Source: Bradyrhizobium arachidis
GTDB taxonomy: Bacteria; Pseudomonadota; Alphaproteobacteria; Rhizobiales; Xanthobacteraceae
NCBI RefSeq assembly: GCF_015291705.1
Contig: NZ_CP030050.1
Span: 2,480,001-2,544,000, forward strand
Reading direction: 5' to 3'
DNA: 64,000 nt
Shown here: positions 17,793 through 25,879 of the stretch, piece by piece
Position numbering within the stretch: the first letter of the stretch is position 1
How the letters are laid out: each line of letters begins with the position of its first letter
Program-made: the position numbers and the translations under genes
Notes under the pieces: model-generated
Seen by the model: only the letters and a program-made list of their open reading frames with translations
The model's database searches: none
What the model was told of the DNA's origin: nothing

Positions 17793-19382
17793 TCAAAGCC
17801 AGGAATTGCAGGCCCGCAGAGGATAAGGCCTTGCTGTACTATACATCCGGGCTTCGTACTGAGCGGCGTGATTATTCGGCCGCCGGGGACGTCTTGAAAC
17901 CAACTCGGCCAAGCGCCGGGAGAGACCGTAGTCGGCGCACGGTGGGTTAACCTTGGTGTTGCTTAAGATCTCGATGGTGATTTCGCCGGTTGAGTGATTG
18001 CCGTTCAAGATCCAACCCAGGCGCGGAAGCTCGATGTGGAAGGATCCAAGTTCAATTGGCATCGGCTGTTCTTTGCTTTTCCAGAATGAGTCTGGATCAT
18101 TGTGCAAAAGCGCTAGAGCAAGTGATCTCAGCCCCCAGTGACAGCTACCTGTCCCCGTGTAGACGTCTACAAAGCGAGCATCGTTGTCGAAATAGCCTTG
18201 CGTAAGGCCACCGTCACGGAGGGCGTCATGAGAGATGAAATGTTGCCAGACCAGGTCGAGCGCTCGAAGCGCCATTCCCCTAGACTGAGAAGTGTTCTCG
18301 AGGAGCGAAACTGCAATTAGGGGTACAGGTATCGCTGTACGATAGCACACGCTGCGGCCCATGATGGGAATACCGGATGGCCCAATGAGATGCGAAGTGA
18401 GCGCCGCGGATTGTGTTAGAGCGTTTCTAATGAAATCGGAATCGAAGTCGGGTGAAAGCCGGTTGAGCCAAAAGAACTCATACGTGATACCCCACGCATT
18501 GTAATAATCGACGCCTTCCGGTTTGTCGAAGAACCAACCGTTCTCAAGATAGTTGGACTTGAAGTCCTGGTACTTTGCAAATGCTGCAGCGTCACTCCTC
18601 TCAGTTCCGCGGCCGAGGCTCTTCAGGACATTGTTGATCGCAACTGGAAACAGAAGCCAATTGTTATGCAAAGTATCTACAAAAATACCTGCCTCCAGCC
18701 ATTCCGCGACCTGATTTTGTTGCAGTGGAGAGAGCTTCTCCCACAACTCATCGCGCGTGAGATACAGAACGCGGGCGACATCGGCTCCCTCGACGACGCG
18801 TTGATCGTTGTCGCCAATCTGCCCCCAAAAGTAGGGGGACTGAGGATCGGTCCCAGTCAATATGCCGGACTTCAAAGCTGAAATTATTCTTAGTCGTTCT
18901 TCACTACGTTCAGCTTCCGAACGAGTAGCGCGAGCCCAAGCGGCGAGCAACACCGCTGTTCTGGCAAATCCCTCGATTCCGTTGACGGAAAAGCCTGCTC
19001 CACCACCAATGCCCGGGTAGTTTACCCGTTCGAAATTCGGGGTAGCGTGCCGAAAGAAGCCATCGGAAAAATACTTTATCAGCTGAACAAATCGCTGCTT
19101 GGGTGAAAGACTTCCGTCGGCAAATGCCGCCTGTATGTCGCGCTCTTGAAGGCCAGGAGGGGGCATCGATCTATATTTTAGCCAGCCGTCGATCGGCTGT
19201 CCTGTCTTCATGAACGCGATCGGTAAAGCCAGCACAAGTGTGAGGCACCCCAAAACGAGCTTTATCCGCAACGTGCTGCCCCAGAAATCTAATGTGGCGC
19301 GCGGCCACCAAATCAATGAATTTACTGATGCAATAATACCACGCAGGGAACTTCTGGAAAGCCCCGCGGAACCAGAAAACAA
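17793..19382 (-). CDS. DUF2264-family protein with N-terminal membrane segment
   Basis: A 529-residue protein matching the DUF2264 family: GIGGGAGFSVNGIEGFARTA, WFFDKPEGVDYYNAWGITYE, GPSGIPIMGRSVCYRTAIP and DGGLTQGYFDNDARFVDVYT are characteristic. The family has an (alpha/alpha)-barrel-type look reminiscent of polysaccharide lyases and hydrolases, but no activity is established to my knowledge. A hydrophobic stretch near residues 40-60 (LRIKLVLGCLTLVLALPIAF) could anchor it in the inner membrane. It follows an acyltransferase gene by 19 nt and precedes the rml operon. A role in trimming or modifying the exported glycan is an inference from context. The C-terminal roughly 50 residues are Arg-rich and unusual. 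Confidence 0.8.
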   Translation of the reverse strand: MFSGSAGLSRSSLRGIIASVNSLIWWPRATLDFWGSTLRIKLVLGCLTLVLALPIAFMKTGQPIDGWLKYRSMPPPGLQERDIQAAFADGSLSPKQRFVQLIKYFSDGFFRHATPNFERVNYPGIGGGAGFSVNGIEGFARTAVLLAAWARATRSEAERSEERLRIISALKSGILTGTDPQSPYFWGQIGDNDQRVVEGADVARVLYLTRDELWEKLSPLQQNQVAEWLEAGIFVDTLHNNWLLFPVAINNVLKSLGRGTERSDAAAFAKYQDFKSNYLENGWFFDKPEGVDYYNAWGITYEFFWLNRLSPDFDSDFIRNALTQSAALTSHLIGPSGIPIMGRSVCYRTAIPVPLIAVSLLENTSQSRGMALRALDLVWQHFISHDALRDGGLTQGYFDNDARFVDVYTGTGSCHWGLRSLALALLHNDPDSFWKSKEQPMPIELGSFHIELPRLGWILNGNHSTGEITIEILSNTKVNPPCADYGLSRRLAELVSRRPRRPNNHAAQYEARMYSTARPYPLRACNSWL

Positions 19383-19400
19383 GGGCAGTTGATCGAAAGG

Positions 19401-20480
19401 TTAAAACCTCTCCTGCACAACGGGCGCCTCGCTGGGTCTTCTTTGCGCGAGGCCGAGCATAATTAGCTTTGACAATGGCCGCTCTATGAACTGGTAGACA
19501 GCCACGCCGCCGAGAAGCGCCACCGCGCCACCGCAAATTCCGTAAAAGGCGGCGGCAGAGCTGAAGGCCTGATCAATACCGAAGCCATGTATTATCCCCG
19601 TCTTCTTCATCACTAAATTAAATATGAGGAGAATGATGATGTGGGATAGGTAGACAGAGTAGGATGCGTTTCCAAGCAGAAGTGCCGTATTGCTAGGATG
19701 TTTCTCCGCATCAAATTCGAAGCTCAATATCCCCATAACGATTAGTGCTGATGACAGACCCCAGGTCAGCGCTCTCTCAAGCAGATTGTCCGGCATGTTC
19801 GTTGCTGACAGGACCAGAACAATTAGGCCTCCGCCAATTAGGACAAGGGCCAATGGCTTCGGAGCAGTGCGGTTAGCCTCAAATATCCTCCCGATGATGC
19901 ATCCCGCCATAAACTCTAAGAGGAGCGGGCTCGTATAGGCGAAAGACATCCCTCCCTTAAAATCGAAAAGGATGCCAACGACGATCAGTGCAGAAAGGCA
20001 TCCGACTATGGCTTTGAACTGCAATGCTCTCGGCAGGGTGAGCGTAACGGCGAATACACAATAGAAGAACATTTCGTACATCAGCGTCCATCCAAGAAAA
20101 TAGAACGCAGAAATCCGCTGGCTCAAATGGCCGTCGAACCATGGAATGAAGAATAGGGACCTGATGACATCGAGGGGGGAGATAGGGCTGTGCTTGCTGG
20201 CTAGCGTGATTAGGAAATAAGCGAGAGTGAAGAGCCAATAAAGCGGGACGATACGAAGGATGCGATGCCACATGAACTCCTGCGGCCCGATCTGCCTGCG
20301 CCCCGTCGTGGTCCACATGATGAACCCGCTGATCACGAAGAAAAGATCGACGCCCGCTTCACCGATTGAGGGCGGTTGTTTCAAGCCTGCATCGAAGTAG
20401 GCGGGACCTATGAAGTGGTGCACCACCACGCCGGTTGCCGCGACGGCGCGCAAATACTGGATCGTAACGATTCGATGCAC
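19401..20480 (-). CDS. Acyltransferase-3 family O-acyltransferase, copy D (ExoZ-like)
   Basis: A 359-residue acyltransferase-3 protein with clear motifs: IQYLRAVAATGVVVHHF (residues 7-23, conserved Arg and His), GEAGVDLFFVISGFIMW, WHRILRIVPLYWLFTL and, near the C-terminus, LLLGNASYSVYLSH. It fits the ExoZ-like branch and differs from the paired copies at 8914 and 11243. It starts at the ATG at 20480 and precedes the DUF2264 gene by 19 nt, forming a two-gene unit. It probably acylates a sugar of the locus polysaccharide; the acyl donor is unknown. Confidence 0.88.
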   Translation of the reverse strand: MHRIVTIQYLRAVAATGVVVHHFIGPAYFDAGLKQPPSIGEAGVDLFFVISGFIMWTTTGRRQIGPQEFMWHRILRIVPLYWLFTLAYFLITLASKHSPISPLDVIRSLFFIPWFDGHLSQRISAFYFLGWTLMYEMFFYCVFAVTLTLPRALQFKAIVGCLSALIVVGILFDFKGGMSFAYTSPLLLEFMAGCIIGRIFEANRTAPKPLALVLIGGGLIVLVLSATNMPDNLLERALTWGLSSALIVMGILSFEFDAEKHPSNTALLLGNASYSVYLSHIIILLIFNLVMKKTGIIHGFGIDQAFSSAAAFYGICGGAVALLGGVAVYQFIERPLSKLIMLGLAQRRPSEAPVVQERF

Positions 20481-20698
20481 TGCTTGGCCTCAAACTAGTC
20501 AGGAACCCGAACGTCACGCGGATGAGGCCATCTCGTCGAGGTTTACCCGGACGTCATTGGATGATCTTCTTACGGCAAGAACGAGGCATATCGATGGTTA
20601 TGTTGACGCTTGAGCGTGCAATACTAGGTCACGCTGTCGCAGGGGTGTACGCATCTAGAAGCCGCCGCATGCTTCGCGAGCGTCACGGGCGCGACAAA

Positions 20699-21136
20699 AT
20701 GTTCGAAGCTTGGTTTCGGCTGAAGTTGGTCAAGCGCGCACCGCCAGGTCATTCCTTGTCGCGGAGCTTGATTGGAGGGGGGCTTCGTACCTTTCTTCTT
20801 GTCTTGGCGCTGTCACCAACGGCGGCCCTGGCCGGGGGAACGTGTCTCCTGCATCCGGAACCATTCAAGCTTCAATCGGACACGGTTCGCTGGTCGTTCA
20901 AGATCGCTTCGGGCGGGCAATGCATCCAGGGCTTGCGATGGTCGACGATCATGATCGATCACATCGCCATCACCGAGATGCCCAAATCAGGGCAGATCAT
21001 CATCCAGGGACCTTCGTTCCGCTACTTGTCCAATCAGGGTGCTCGCGGAAGCGACTCGTTCAAGCTGAGCATCACGGGATCGTCGATGCGGATTTCGGGC
21101 AATTCGTCGATCGAGGTCGAAGTCAGCGCGGAGTAG
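20699..21136 (+). CDS. Secreted small protein with CIQGLRWST motif and Ig-like core, copy 1
   Basis: Starting at the ATG at 20699 the protein has a signal-peptide-like segment (LRTFLLVLALSPTAALAGG). A mature domain of about 95 residues follows, with GGQCIQGLRWSTIMI, PKSGQIIIQGPSFRYLSN and GSDSFKLSITG. The protein at 23625-24032 shows the same pattern, so both are genuine and paralogous. The P..G.....GP.FRY....G.DSF pattern resembles the edge strands of bacterial Ig/cadherin-like domains. Two Cys residues early in the mature part could form a disulfide. An in-frame upstream extension to 20522 is possible but would place the signal peptide internally. Function unknown; periplasmic or cell-surface location is expected. 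Confidence 0.65.
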   Translation: MFEAWFRLKLVKRAPPGHSLSRSLIGGGLRTFLLVLALSPTAALAGGTCLLHPEPFKLQSDTVRWSFKIASGGQCIQGLRWSTIMIDHIAITEMPKSGQIIIQGPSFRYLSNQGARGSDSFKLSITGSSMRISGNSSIEVEVSAE

Positions 21137-21215
21137 ACTTGCCGCTGTATTGCGATGGTGCGCTCGACCGTGATGATTTTCGCTTGCTTCGAAGTGCGGT
21201 CCCGCCACTGCATGC

Positions 21216-21455
21216 TCAGCGCGGCGGATTGGTCAGCCCACTGTTGTTGTTGTTGATATTGGGATTCGCCGAGACCGCCGGCGGCACGCCTTGCCCAATG
21301 GGATTTTGGAACGGATTGTTGCTCGGTTGGGTTGCGACCGGCCTGCGCGCGGATTGTGGCTGGCCCCTCTGCCCCTGCTGCGTGCCCTGAGCCTCTGCCG
21401 CTGTAGCGGTGCCGAGCATTGCTATGACGAGAGCCGTGAGCAGGGACGAACGCAT
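21216..21455 (-). CDS. Small secreted protein with Asn/Gln-rich low-complexity tail
   Basis: About 79 residues from the ATG at 21455: MRSSLLTALVIAMLGTATA, then AEAQ, is a clean signal peptide with an A-x-A cleavage site. The mature part is low complexity, rich in Gln, Asn and Pro (GQRGQPQSARRPVATQPSN and ANPNINNNNSGL). No cysteines or known domain are visible. It lies in a cluster of small secreted proteins at 20.7-24 kb. Function unknown; the annotation rests on the signal peptide and on the open frame. Two upstream in-frame ATGs up to 21470 are less likely starts. Confidence 0.5.
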   Translation of the reverse strand: MRSSLLTALVIAMLGTATAAEAQGTQQGQRGQPQSARRPVATQPSNNPFQNPIGQGVPPAVSANPNINNNNSGLTNPPR

Positions 21456-21532
21456 TGTTGCCTCCATCAATCCGACGCGGGTTAACCGACAGCTCCAACC
21501 TAGCTAGGCGTTGAGTTGCGGATTGGAAGGCG

Positions 21533-22684
21533 TCAGGGCTTCTTGCAATCGGTATAGAGAACCCCCGTGGTCAGGACCACACGCTCGATGCAATGCCGAG
21601 CATCGGTGATCTCTCCTGGAATCGTGAAATCGTAGGCTTGCCCCCTGAGGATCAGGGCGTAGCGACCCGGCGCCAATTCGAGCTCGGGATCCTCACTATG
21701 CAGCTCGTACATCTCGGGCGCATTTGGGATTGGTGATGAACGGAACGGGAACGAAACATTCCTGATCACCCAGGTCGCCTCGCTGTCATCCGGCCTCTTT
21801 CCGGCGGCCTCGGCGGAAAATTCCCGGGAGACCCTGGCCAGGATGCGAACCTCGGCCCGATCGGCTGCATTGGCCGAGGAATCGCGGCGGAACACGACGA
21901 ATTTCGGGTGTCCATTCGGTAACACCGTCGGGCTCGGTGCCTTGAGCGCGGCCGAGACCGCAACGCGAATATCTGGTGCCTTGCCGGGGAGGAGCGGCAG
22001 CTCCACGAGACGATTGTCGGCGACCGCGTAGATGCCGTAGTCCGTCGGCCGCAATGGATCGGGCTTCGCCGGGGGAGGCGTCGGCGCAGGTGCGCTCACG
22101 GGCTGGACCGGGGGCGAGGCTGTTGCTGTTTCCTGAGGAGGGAGAACTCGGCCGAAGTTTTGTGCGAGGTGCCACAGCCGCTCACGTTGCTGGACGGCGA
22201 GCACAACGCCGCCGAGGATGAGAAGCATCGCGGCAGTTCGCCGCATCAGCGCAAACTGCGGGTTTCGGCCGCGACCTGCCGCGTGTTGTGGTCCGACGCG
22301 CCAGGCTGGCTCCGGCGGCGTCGGCTGCGCTGCCGCGGCCTGAGCGGCAATAGGGCCTGGCAGCTGATCCGGCCGGGCCAGAGCCTCTTCGGGCCGTACC
22401 TTGGTCGGGGAGGGCGCAATGAGCGGCTGCTGCTGCGAGAAGTGTTCAACGCCCCGGATTGCGGTCTCGAGCGCCTGCTGCGCGCGCTTGATATCCTTGG
22501 CATCCGCGTGAGTGAACTGCTCCAGCAGTTTGTAGCGGGCAAGGTCGTAGATGGCCTGACGCAAATGCTCGGGGTTTTTGTCCACCGTCTCGATCATGCG
22601 GGCGATGACGAGCGCGAATTGGATCTCAGTAGGAGCCTGGTCCGGCCGCTCGAGATCGCTTGGTATCAGATCGCCGGCGGTCAT
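21533..22684 (-). CDS. Conserved-type hypothetical membrane protein with periplasmic domain
   Basis: A 383-residue protein. Residues 1-90 form a helical cytoplasmic segment (FALVIARMIETVDKNPEHLR and IKRAQQALETAIRGVEHFSQ). A Pro/Ala/Gln linker follows, then one transmembrane helix at about 150-163 (TAAMLLILGGVVLAV). A Pro-rich spacer (PVSAPAPTPPPAKPDPLRP) leads to a C-terminal domain with beta character (YGIYAVADNRLVELPLLPG, then a tail with two Cys, HCIERVV and TDCKKP). This is a single-pass protein with a C-out domain. I do not recognise a named family. GC and codon use look like the organism core rather than the neighbouring polysaccharide genes. Confidence 0.65.
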   Translation of the reverse strand: MTAGDLIPSDLERPDQAPTEIQFALVIARMIETVDKNPEHLRQAIYDLARYKLLEQFTHADAKDIKRAQQALETAIRGVEHFSQQQPLIAPSPTKVRPEEALARPDQLPGPIAAQAAAAQPTPPEPAWRVGPQHAAGRGRNPQFALMRRTAAMLLILGGVVLAVQQRERLWHLAQNFGRVLPPQETATASPPVQPVSAPAPTPPPAKPDPLRPTDYGIYAVADNRLVELPLLPGKAPDIRVAVSAALKAPSPTVLPNGHPKFVVFRRDSSANAADRAEVRILARVSREFSAEAAGKRPDDSEATWVIRNVSFPFRSSPIPNAPEMYELHSEDPELELAPGRYALILRGQAYDFTIPGEITDARHCIERVVLTTGVLYTDCKKP

Positions 22685-22851
22685 CGCCTGGGTGGCATTC
22701 TTGAGTGCATGACAGTCACATTAAACCAATCCGCCTGCGACGAATACGGCATTTTCGGCTGTATCGGCGCCACGCCTCTCGACTAGAATGGCTGGATGCG
22801 GCGGATCAGGTGGTCCGGTCGCGAGACAAGCTGTCGTGCAGGAAAATCGCC

Positions 22852-23112
22852 ATGTTCGTAAACTGGAAATCGCCCTTGATGCTGCTGGCCGTGACGTGTC
22901 TTGCGGTCGGTGCCGTTCCAGGGCAGGCATCCGCGCTCACGGCCGAGCTTGCACGAAAATGCAGCGCGTTGACGGCCAAGCAGTTTCCGCCGCGCGAGCT
23001 CGGCAACCCGGCGGCGGGCAGTGCAAAAGGGTCAGGGCGTGTTCAGCACGACTATTTCAACAAATGTGTCGCCAACAACGGCAATGTGGATGCTCAAAAG
23101 CCGCCCAAGTGA
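22852..23112 (+). CDS. Small secreted two-cysteine protein (ARKC family), copy 1
   Basis: From the ATG at 22852 (MFVNWKSPLMLLAVTCLAVG) an 86-residue protein with a signal peptide is predicted. Its mature part begins LTAELARKCSALTAKQFPPR and ends YFNKCVANNGNVDAQ. The convergent gene at 23172-23417 encodes the same layout (AEVARKC, then FFRNCMDKEGNIPAPETP), so the two are paralogues. The pair of cysteines about 40 residues apart is likely a disulfide after export. The function is unknown. A longer upstream frame to 22705 would place the signal peptide internally and is rejected. Confidence 0.65.
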   Translation: MFVNWKSPLMLLAVTCLAVGAVPGQASALTAELARKCSALTAKQFPPRELGNPAAGSAKGSGRVQHDYFNKCVANNGNVDAQKPPK

Positions 23113-23171
23113 GCACCGTCCAAAGTGAACGCCGCCCAACTGATTCCGCAGTTGGGCCTATCGCAAGCACG

Positions 23172-23417
23172 TTAGGACTGGCGTTGTGCGGATGAGGACG
23201 GTGTCTCTGGAGCAGGAATATTGCCTTCCTTGTCCATACAGTTCCTGAAAAAGGCTTGGCGATCGCCGCTCATCCGCACCGACCCGGGGCGCTGATACGG
23301 ATAAGCGATGTAGGAATAATGCATGCACTTGCGGGCCACCTCGGCGCTTGGAGCGGCGGCCGCCGCGGTCGGAACGAGCGTACAGGCCAGCATGACGAGG
23401 TTGATTGTGATCTTCAA
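23172..23417 (-). CDS. Small secreted two-cysteine protein (ARKC family), copy 2
   Basis: An 81-residue protein starting at a TTG at 23417 with GAGGCG upstream. The signal peptide INLVMLACTLVPTAAAAAP is followed by SAEVARKCMHYSYIAYPYQR and FFRNCMDKEGNIPAPETP. It aligns with the convergent neighbour at 22852-23112 around both cysteines and the GN residues after the second. The stops of the two genes are about 60 nt apart. Secretion to the periplasm is likely; no function is known. Conservation of the motif between the two copies is the main support. Confidence 0.6.
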   Translation of the reverse strand: MKITINLVMLACTLVPTAAAAAPSAEVARKCMHYSYIAYPYQRPGSVRMSGDRQAFFRNCMDKEGNIPAPETPSSSAQRQS

Positions 23418-23624
23418 GTTCGTCTCGCCTCGTGGGAGGACAGGTGGTTCGGACGAAACAGCCGACGCAACTATATAACCGTTCGGTTTTCGGTCTTGCC
23501 AGTGTCGTCTTGCAACCTGCTAACGGGATTTTAGCTTCACATTTACCAACGCGCGCCCTTTGCGGCCGGGACTTACAGAACGTTAGCCCGAGTTGGCGCA
23601 TCGTCCTCGAAAAGGATGGCGCCA

Positions 23625-24032
23625 ATGAAAACGTTCACTTCTCCCGCTCTCGTTGTGCCGATGATCAGCGCTCTTCTGATCGGCCAAGCCAACGCAACGC
23701 CAAATTGCCTGCGAGATCATCAGGCTTACAAGCTCGCCGGCGACAGTATCGACTGGTCGATGACGATCAAGCCCGGCGCCAACTGCATTCAGGGACTTCG
23801 CTGGTCGACCATGCAAATCTTCAGCGTGTCCGTCGCGGAGCAGCCGAAGGGGGGCGAACTCACATTGGTCGGTCCCGGATTTCGCTATTTCGCCAACTCG
23901 GACTTCAAGGGTAGCGACAGTTTTGCGCTGGTGGTGGTGGGAAAGAATCGCCACGACGAGGGGCGGTCGGTCATTCACATCAAGGTCAGCGCCTCAAACG
24001 AGGGGCTCGTCGCCAATCTGACGGGCTATTGA
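23625..24032 (+). CDS. Secreted small protein with CIQGLRWST motif and Ig-like core, copy 2
   Basis: A 135-residue protein from the ATG at 23625, which has AAGGA at a better distance than the ATG at 23616. The signal peptide TSPALVVPMISALLIGQANA is followed by a domain with ANCIQGLRWSTMQIFSVSV, PKGGELTLVGPGFRYFAN and GSDSFALVVVG. It is a paralogue of the protein at 20699-21136; the cysteine positions and the GP-FRY/G-DSF spacing agree. The C-terminal extension (about 20 residues) is unique. A periplasmic or surface role is expected but unknown. Confidence 0.68.
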   Translation: MKTFTSPALVVPMISALLIGQANATPNCLRDHQAYKLAGDSIDWSMTIKPGANCIQGLRWSTMQIFSVSVAEQPKGGELTLVGPGFRYFANSDFKGSDSFALVVVGKNRHDEGRSVIHIKVSASNEGLVANLTGY

Positions 24033-24444
24033 ACTGAGGCTTGCCGGCCCGTCGACCTGGCGTTAGCGGTGAGAGTGCTCCTAGGCCTAAGGAGCTCCCG
24101 TTGACGCGAGCGAATACGAGCCAGATCCGGCGCTGATAGCCTCGCATGAAGACCATTCCAAGCAAAGCAAACGTAGCGAAGTGCTCGAACTGGGCGCTGG
24201 CCAGCGTCGAACGCGGTCACACAGGCAATAAAAAGCAGCTTGCGAGCCTGCCTAGTTTTTCGGCTTCGGAACTCGAACAAACTTCATCTCATTGTGGCAG
24301 AGTTGCTCTCTGGAGCGATGAGCCCGTTCGCGGCTGTCCTGGTCGAGAATTGTTGTAACAATTCGACGAACAGCGCAGGCGACGCGCAAGGAACGGGCCC
24401 GTCTCGACCGAGTTGTGCAATTGCATAGCAATGCGGTGGCGAAA
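24033..24444. other. Gene-free stretch
   Basis: About 410 bases with only short unsupported frames on both strands. No repeat, RNA gene or terminator was recognised. Confidence 0.4.
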
Positions 24445-24618
24445 ATGCGCCGTTGGACCGAGGAAGAGATCTCGCGGTTGAGGATGCTGGCGCAGAAGCG
24501 GCGTGCATCTCAGATCGCAATTGAACTCGGGCGGTCAACCGGTGAAGTCCATCGTAAAGCCCGTGAGCTCGGCCTGTCTCTCCGCCTCGAATCTCAGACC
24601 AAGCGTCCTGGCCCTTGA
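24445..24618 (+). CDS. Small helix-turn-helix-like protein
   Basis: A 57-residue protein from the ATG at 24445. RRWTEEEISRLRMLAQKR followed by RASQIAIELGRSTGEVHRKA reads as a Myb/SANT-like or GcrA-like helix-turn-helix in which the second and third helices contact DNA. Small proteins of this kind are frequent in Bradyrhizobium-type genomes. The ribosome-binding site is weak, and an in-frame start at 24415 adds ten residues. It may act as a small DNA-binding regulator; targets are unknown. No linked partner gene is obvious. Confidence 0.6.
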   Translation: MRRWTEEEISRLRMLAQKRRASQIAIELGRSTGEVHRKARELGLSLRLESQTKRPGP

Positions 24619-24955
24619 TGGAGAAGGCCGCATTGCCGGCATTGCTCACCTTATGTTTCCCGGTGTGAGCATTGCGAACCGCGGTATCAGCGACGATCGC
24701 ACGGATTTCTCCGACGCATGAACGCTATCCTCGCCGTTGGAGCGCGGTGCCTTTGTCATGGTGAGATCTAACGACTTCGCGCTCAACTATCGAAAGACCG
24801 TCGATCGACTCACAGAGCAGAAAGTCGATGTCTACATCCAGTCCACTCTCGAATGCTCAAGGGCAAGTGCGGCGGGATACTCGATGACATTCGGGCTCTC
24901 AACGAGCTGCTCGGCGCCCATGCCGGTGAGGGCGCGTGATATTCAGGCGCGTTTT

Positions 24956-25612
24956 TCAGTTGAGGTCGGAGTAGCGTTCCTGCAGTGCAAGCCGACAACC
25001 ATCCTGGTCGAAAGTGCGACGCGGACGGAACTCAGCCATCCGTCCGTGCATGGCAATCAAGTCGGCGAAGCGCTCAATGAGCGAATAATCTCGACCGGAA
25101 TAGTCGTCGACGAGGATGCGAGTATCGACACTTACGTGGAGCAGGCTTTCAAGAGCACATGCGACCCGCATCCTGCTGTCAATCAAGACGAGGTCAGGAG
25201 GCTCGTCGATGACAGCCCACGGAGCCTTCGGAAAACGCTGCCATCTCGCGATATGCGACGGAGTTGGGCGATCGAAGATGGGGTATCCCCATTCTCGTGT
25301 CGGGCCAAGGTTCGGCGTCAAGATCGTAATATTGGCCTCGGAGCGCGGCAAGGAAGCCGCGACGGCCTTGGCAAAGACTCGATCTGTCTCGACGCTGATA
25401 AGTTTCGAAACATGTCTCGCGGCCACGAGCGTGGTTCCGCCGCAACCGTATTCGAGATACACGCGACTGGATTGAATGGCGGTTTGAAAGCAGGAGAGTC
25501 CATCAGGATCGAGTGTGGGAGCTGAGTTTATGACGTAACCCCGCAAATGCTTTCGCGCGACAAACTTTGCGGAATGAAAATAGTATCGGGATCGAGCGAG
25601 GGATGGGGTCAT
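24956..25612 (-). CDS. SAM-methyltransferase-like protein
   Basis: About 218 residues from the ATG at 25612, or 236 from the ATG at 25666. The central motif VYLEYGCGGTTLVAARHV followed by KLISVETD fits motif I and motif II of a class I SAM-binding fold (E-x-G-x-G, then an acidic residue at the end of strand 2). PPDLVLIDSRMRVA fits the strand-4 motif. The C-terminus (RILVDDYSGRDYSLIERFAD) recurs, decayed, at 29161-29440 in the same window. It lies alone between the small secreted genes and ugd. Related proteins are found near glycan loci, so sugar or lipid methylation is possible, but the substrate cannot be read from the sequence. Confidence 0.65.
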   Translation of the reverse strand: MTPSLARSRYYFHSAKFVARKHLRGYVINSAPTLDPDGLSCFQTAIQSSRVYLEYGCGGTTLVAARHVSKLISVETDRVFAKAVAASLPRSEANITILTPNLGPTREWGYPIFDRPTPSHIARWQRFPKAPWAVIDEPPDLVLIDSRMRVACALESLLHVSVDTRILVDDYSGRDYSLIERFADLIAMHGRMAEFRPRRTFDQDGCRLALQERYSDLN

Positions 25613-25879
25613 CGAAGTCACCGTTCGAACTCCTTTGAGTTCCTGCGCCGCGGTATCAAGCCCCATGCGTTATTCTGCGACTCTCTATGTCGAAACTTGG
25701 ACGCGCGCTGGTGCTTCAAAAGGCAGGGCCTGTCGCGAGACAGATGATCTCTATGGCGAGCGGTTAAGGTTTATTCGGACTACTCCAGAACCTGCCCCAT
25801 TGTTGGGCGTGCGAGCAGATAAAGAAGTGTACTAGGATGTTCAGCGGAACATCTATCCCCAAAGGAGCTAGGGTTTTTC

